Positions 5,925 through 9,091 of a DNA stretch of 9,091 nt are shown here, in pieces. Source of the stretch: Rhizobacter sp. GTDB taxonomy: Bacteria; Pseudomonadota; Gammaproteobacteria; Burkholderiales; Burkholderiaceae. A program made the translations under genes and the position numbers. Below the pieces are notes generated by a model. The model ran no database searches. It was not told the origin of the DNA and was given only the letters and a program-made list of their open reading frames with translations. Each line of letters begins with the position of its first letter. Position 1 is the stretch's first letter. The DNA lies in contig JACMKW010000406.1 in NCBI GenBank assembly GCA_014379885.1, positions 1 through 9,091 on the forward strand, read 5' to 3'.

Positions 5925-6359
5925 ATGAACACCAAGCACCTCGTCGCCGCCGCCGCTCTCGCCCTCGTAGGCTCGGCCTCTTTCGCCCAGACCGAAGCCG
6001 AACTGCAGCACTTCGGTTCCACCCAACCGTCAGTGACGACCCGCGCCACCGTTCGCAATGAAGTCATCCAGGCGCGTGCCAAGGGCGAAGCCCTGGTGCC
6101 GGTGGAAGCCGACGTGGCCGGCCTGTTCAACAACAAGCCGCAAGCCACGGGTGTAACGCGCGCTGAAGTGCGCACTGCCGTGTTGAAGGCCCGTGCTGAC
6201 GGCAGCCTGGATCGCCTGCGCGAACTCGACGCCGTCGGCGGCATCGGTGGCAGCAGCGGCAACGCCGTCGCCTCCACGCGCACCCGCGACGAAGTTCGCG
6301 CCGAAGCCATCGCAGCCACCCGCGCCGGCCAGGCCGCTCGTGTGCAAGCCGGTCATTGA
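5925..6359 (+). CDS. Small exported repeat protein B (DUF4148-like), paralogue of the preceding gene
   Basis: A 144-aa protein with a signal peptide at 1-21 (MNTKHLVAAAALALVGSASF, cleavage at SFA|Q). The mature part opens with TEAELQHFG, almost identical to protein A, and has three arginine motifs: RATVRNEV at 40-47, RAEVRTAV at 79-86 and RDEVRAEA at 121-128. The first interval (39 residues) is the same as in protein A; the second is 42 against 33. A glycine/serine-rich linker (GGIGGSSGNAVAS, about 105-117) separates motifs 2 and 3 and is absent from protein A. It has no cysteines or further membrane segments. The two genes share their first 14 bases and most of the signal-peptide and EAELQHFG codons, which indicates tandem duplication followed by divergence. 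A strong intrinsic terminator follows, closing the unit. Function unknown; a role in the envelope or outside the cell is inferred only from export. Confidence 0.8.
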   Translation: MNTKHLVAAAALALVGSASFAQTEAELQHFGSTQPSVTTRATVRNEVIQARAKGEALVPVEADVAGLFNNKPQATGVTRAEVRTAVLKARADGSLDRLRELDAVGGIGGSSGNAVASTRTRDEVRAEAIAATRAGQAARVQAGH

Positions 6360-6386
6360 GACCAGCGGCGCACGGCGCAGATGAAG

Positions 6387-6410
6387 AAGCCGCCTGCGGG
6401 CGGCTTTTTT
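6387..6410 (+). terminator. Rho-independent terminator of the exported repeat-protein pair
   Basis: GCCGCC (6389-6394) and GGCGGC (6399-6404) pair perfectly around a TGCG tetraloop. The flanking AA/TT extends the stem to 8 bp, and six T follow (6405-6410). It lies 27 bp after the stop of protein B. The minus-strand side has a poor T tract, so it acts mainly in the forward direction. Confidence 0.9.
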
Positions 6411-6435
6411 CATAGCCGCGCAAAGCACCGAAAAT
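6407..6435 (+). promoter_or_regulatory. Candidate leaderless promoter of the FAD-dependent dehydrogenase gene
   Basis: TTTTCA (6407-6412, 4 of 6 to the -35 consensus), a 17-bp spacer, then GAAAAT (6430-6435, 4 of 6 to the -10 consensus), then 6 nt (GGCGCC) and the ATG at 6442. This geometry puts the transcription start at the A of the ATG, giving a leaderless mRNA, and it fits the absence of any Shine-Dalgarno. The -35 lies within the T tract of the terminator. Inferred from spacing and consensus only. Confidence 0.45.
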
Positions 6436-6441
6436 GGCGCC

Positions 6442-8094
6442 ATGTTGCGAATCACCGAACTGCGCCTGCCGCTGACCCATGCCGAGGGCGACTTGCGCCC
6501 GGCCATCCTCACGCGCCTGGGCGTTGCTGATTCGGAGCTGAAAGGCTTCACCGTCTTCAAGCGCAGCTACGACGCACGCAAGAAGAGCGCGGTGGTACTG
6601 ATCTACACGCTCGATTGCGACCTGGCCAACGAAACCGCGGTGCTGCAGAACTTTGCCGGCGACACGCACATCCGCCCCACGCCTGACACGGGCTACCACT
6701 TCGTCGGCCATGCTCCGGCCGACTTTGCCGCGAGCGGCACGCCGCGACCACTGGTCATCGGCTTCGGGCCGTGCGGCATCTTTGCGGCGCTGATCCTGGC
6801 GCAAATGGGCTTGCGCCCCATCGTGCTGGAGCGTGGCCGGTCAGTGCGACAACGCACCAAGGACACCTGGGGCCTGTGGCGCCAGGGCGCGCTCAACCCT
6901 GAATCGAACGTGCAGTTCGGCGAGGGCGGCGCCGGCACCTTCTCCGACGGCAAGCTGTGGAGCCAGATCAGCGACCCGCGCCACCTCACACGCAAGGTGC
7001 TGACCGAATTCGTCAAGGCCGGCGCGCCCGAAGAGATCCTTTTCGTCGCCAAACCGCACATCGGCACCTTCCGCTTGGTGAGCATGGTGGAGAAGATGCG
7101 CGCCGACATCGTGGGCTTAGGTGGCGAGGTGCGTTTCGAGCAGCGCGTGACTGACGTGCGCATTGAAGCTGGGCACGTGCGTGGCGTGACGCTCGCCAGC
7201 GGTGAGGAGCTGCGCACCGACCACGTGGTCCTGGCGCTCGGCCACAGTGCACGCGACACATTCACCATGCTGCACGAACGCGGTGTCTACATGGAGGCCA
7301 AACCCTTCTCGGTGGGCTTTCGCATCGAACACCCACAAGGCCTGATCGACGCTGCGCGCTTTGGCCCCAACGCCGGCAACCCGATTCTTGGCGCTGCCGA
7401 CTACAAGCTGGTGCACCACGCGAAGAACGGCCGCTCGGTCTACAGCTTTTGCATGTGCCCGGGGGGCACGGTGGTGGCGGCCACATCGGAGATCAACCGT
7501 GTGGTGACGAACGGCATGAGCCAGTACTCGCGCAATGAGCGCAACGCCAACGCCGGTATCGTGGTGGGTGTGTCGCCGCAGGACTATCAGCTCGACAAAA
7601 ATGCGATCGGCCCGGTGAACCCGCTCGACGGCATGGCCTTCCAGCGCGTGTGGGAGTCGCGTGCGTTCGAGCTGGGCGGCAGCACTTATGAAGCGCCGGG
7701 CCAGCTGGTCGGCGACTTCATCAAGGGCCAACGCTCGTCGGTACTCGGCAAGGTGGAGCCGTCGTACAAGCCTGGCGTATTGCTCGGTGACTTGAAGACC
7801 AGCCTGCCCGACTACGCCATCGCCGCCGTGCGCGAAGCGCTGCCCGCGTTCGAGCGCCAGATCAAGGGTTTCTCGATGCCCGATGCCGTGCTCACCGGCG
7901 TGGAGACACGCACCTCATCACCCTTGCGCATCACCCGTGGCAAAAACTTCCAGAGCCTGAACGTGAAGGGCTTGTACCCAGCCGGCGAAGGGGCCGGTTA
8001 TGCGGGCGGCATCATGTCGGCCGGGGTCGATGGCATCGAGGTGGCCGAAGCGCTCGGGGCCGAGATGCTTGGCGTTCAGCGCCCGGCCAAGTAG
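6442..8094 (+). CDS. FAD-dependent dehydrogenase (COG2509-type NAD(P)/FAD oxidoreductase)
   Basis: A 550-aa cytosolic flavoprotein whose substrate is unknown to me. Residues 1-75 form a small N-terminal domain (LRITELRLPLTH, GFTVFKRSYDARKK, VVLIYTLDCD) typical of this family. At 104-131 comes the Rossmann dinucleotide-binding motif, LVIGFGPCGIFAALILAQMG with G107-x-G109-x-x-G112 and E130 to hold the ADP ribose. Then come NVQFGEGGAGTFSDGKLWS at 156-174, a second nucleotide-binding phrase LALGHSARDTF at 264-274, and a family-conserved C-x-C at 337-339 (SFCMCPGG). The C-terminal FAD clamp YPAGEGAGYAGGIMSAGVDG is at 512-531. The start at ATG 6442 keeps the whole N-terminal domain; ATG 6434 is out of frame. 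No Shine-Dalgarno is visible. Its 3' end overlaps the convergent amidohydrolase by 19 bp, and it stands alone rather than in an operon. The family call is strong. Names such as 'uncharacterised FAD-dependent dehydrogenase' are all that is justified. Confidence 0.88.
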   Translation: MLRITELRLPLTHAEGDLRPAILTRLGVADSELKGFTVFKRSYDARKKSAVVLIYTLDCDLANETAVLQNFAGDTHIRPTPDTGYHFVGHAPADFAASGTPRPLVIGFGPCGIFAALILAQMGLRPIVLERGRSVRQRTKDTWGLWRQGALNPESNVQFGEGGAGTFSDGKLWSQISDPRHLTRKVLTEFVKAGAPEEILFVAKPHIGTFRLVSMVEKMRADIVGLGGEVRFEQRVTDVRIEAGHVRGVTLASGEELRTDHVVLALGHSARDTFTMLHERGVYMEAKPFSVGFRIEHPQGLIDAARFGPNAGNPILGAADYKLVHHAKNGRSVYSFCMCPGGTVVAATSEINRVVTNGMSQYSRNERNANAGIVVGVSPQDYQLDKNAIGPVNPLDGMAFQRVWESRAFELGGSTYEAPGQLVGDFIKGQRSSVLGKVEPSYKPGVLLGDLKTSLPDYAIAAVREALPAFERQIKGFSMPDAVLTGVETRTSSPLRITRGKNFQSLNVKGLYPAGEGAGYAGGIMSAGVDGIEVAEALGAEMLGVQRPAK

Positions 8095-9091
8095 TCCAGT
8101 GCCAACAGGCTCAGGCTGAGCGCGCCCAGCGGCATCGCGGCTTCGTCGAAGTCGAACAGCGGCGAATGATTGGCCGGTGCGTCGGTGTGGGCCTTGCCCT
8201 TGGGCGGCGCGCCGAGGATGTAGAACAAACCCGGCACCACCTTCTGGTATTCCGAGAAGTCTTCCGACGCGCTGATCTTCGGGATCGACATCGCCTTGCC
8301 GCCGCTCGCGCGCTGCAGCGTGGGCAGCATCGCGTCGCTCAGGTCAGGCGGGTTGACCGTCACGCTGTAAGCCGCCGGGCCGAAACGCACCGCCGCCTTG
8401 GCGCCGCTGGATTCGGCGATCTTCTGCGCGGTGGTGGTGATGCGTTGTTTGGCTTCGGCGCGCATGTCTTCGTCGAAGGTGCGCAGCGTGCCCAGCATCT
8501 CGACCGTCTCGGGAACGATGTTTTCGCGGTTGCCGCCGTGGATGGAGGCGATGGTCAGCACCACCGGCTCGTTGCTGATGTTGAGCTGGCGGCTCACGAT
8601 GGTTTGCAAGCCGGTGATGACCTGAGCCGCAGCGACGATCGGGTCAACCCCGGTCCAGGGCGCGGCACCGTGCGTCTGTTCGCCGGTGATGGTGATGTGC
8701 ACCGTGTCGGCGCCGGCCATCATCGGCCCGCTGCGGTAGCCCAGCCTGCCCGCAGGCATGTTGGGTGAGATGTGCAGGCCGAACACCGCGTCGACCTTGG
8801 GGTTCTCCAAGACACCCTGCGCCACCATCGCGCGTGCACCCCAGGCGGCACCGCTGCTCTCGTCGGGCACTCCTTCTTCGGCCGGCTGGAAGATGAACTT
8901 CACTGTGCCCGGGATCTGATCCTTCATGCCCGCCAGCACCTCGGCCACGCCCATCAGGATGGCGGTGTGACCGTCGTGCCCGCAGGCGTGCATCACCGGT
9001 GTCTCGCGGCCCTGGTAGGGCGCGCGGGTGTGGGATGCAAACGGCAGGCCGGTGGCTTCGGCCACAGGCAGGGCGTCCATGTCGGCCCGCA
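8076..9091 (-). CDS. M20-family metal-dependent amidohydrolase (partial, N-terminus beyond right edge)
   Basis: A peptidase M20D-type enzyme that hydrolyses N-acyl amino acids or related amides (hippurate, N-acetyl or auxin-conjugate type) with a two-metal centre. The reading frame is open to the edge, reading R-A-D before the Met at 9080, so RADMDALP is the conserved internal metal-site motif and this Met is not the start. About 60 residues are probably missing from a usual 390-430. Numbering from that Met: C33 and H35-D36 in HACGHDGHTA, the catalytic pair E68-E69 in FQPAEEG, H103 in GLHISPNMPAG, the dimerisation-domain region GEQTHGAAPW at 133-142, ASEDFSEY near 270-280, and the final metal histidine H305 in NHSPLFD. 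All expected catalytic residues in the visible part are present. A signal peptide, which some members carry, would lie outside the window. Substrate specificity cannot be told from sequence; the hippurate hydrolase name often given is weak. Confidence 0.9.
   Translation of the reverse strand, partial: RADMDALPVAEATGLPFASHTRAPYQGRETPVMHACGHDGHTAILMGVAEVLAGMKDQIPGTVKFIFQPAEEGVPDESSGAAWGARAMVAQGVLENPKVDAVFGLHISPNMPAGRLGYRSGPMMAGADTVHITITGEQTHGAAPWTGVDPIVAAAQVITGLQTIVSRQLNISNEPVVLTIASIHGGNRENIVPETVEMLGTLRTFDEDMRAEAKQRITTTAQKIAESSGAKAAVRFGPAAYSVTVNPPDLSDAMLPTLQRASGGKAMSIPKISASEDFSEYQKVVPGLFYILGAPPKGKAHTDAPANHSPLFDFDEAAMPLGALSLSLLALDYLAGR

Noticed and set aside
6030..6804. Open frames on the minus strand opposite the second repeat protein and the start of the FAD gene
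   Set aside because: They cross a strong terminator and two well-supported genes on the other strand, and their translations are arginine/alanine-rich with no recognisable motif.
8166..8768. A 200-codon plus-strand frame opposite the amidohydrolase
   Set aside because: It is a shadow of the M20 gene, whose catalytic motifs are all intact on the minus strand.
9078..9080. ATG at 9080 as the start of the amidohydrolase
   Set aside because: The frame is open beyond it and reads R-A-D-M-D-A-L-P, an internal metal-site motif of the family, so the gene continues past the window.
1..9091. CRISPR arrays, insertion sequences, attachment sites, tRNA or rRNA genes
   Set aside because: No regularly spaced repeats, transposase-like frames, terminal inverted repeats or cloverleaf-like sequences were seen, and base composition is uniform apart from the intergenic regions.

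Overview
The window is high-GC, densely packed bacterial DNA. It most likely comes from a chromosome of the order Burkholderiales (Comamonadaceae/Sphaerotilaceae type). The evidence is the lptD-surA order with a divergent amgK, small exported proteins of a DUF4148-like type, and codon usage strongly biased to G/C at third positions. I see no mobile element, tRNA, rRNA or CRISPR array, and no gene-free stretch longer than 213 bp.

Layout. (1) 1-3082, minus strand: an outer-membrane biogenesis operon, lptD followed 8 bp later by surA, which runs off the left edge. SurA is the periplasmic chaperone that escorts outer-membrane proteins, LptD among them, so the pair is functionally coherent. (2) 3083-3178: a compact divergent promoter region. 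(3) 3179-4255, plus strand: amgK, an amino-sugar kinase for cell-wall recycling. Its usual partner murU is not next door. (4) 4264-5250, minus strand: a LysR-type regulator meeting amgK tail to tail. (5) 5251-5463: an AT-richer divergent intergenic region with candidate promoter elements, a tandem 7-bp repeat and an imperfect 14-bp inverted repeat. (6) 5464-6359, plus strand: two tandem paralogous genes for small exported proteins built from a thrice-repeated R-x-x-V-R motif, ending at a clear intrinsic terminator. (7) 6442-8094, plus strand: a large FAD-dependent dehydrogenase of the COG2509 type, apparently driven by a leaderless promoter embedded in the preceding terminator. (8) 8076-9091, minus strand: an M20-family amidohydrolase, cut by the right edge, whose 3' end overlaps the FAD gene by 19 bp.

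The left third is therefore envelope-related: LPS export, outer-membrane protein folding and peptidoglycan recycling. The central paralogous pair is the least understood part of the window and the best candidate for something undescribed, possibly controlled by the divergent LysR regulator. I do not see convincing evidence for a wholly new multi-gene system. The most useful leads are the exported repeat-protein pair, the reduced cysteine set and non-ATG start of LptD, the orphan amgK, and the terminator/leaderless-promoter overlap.
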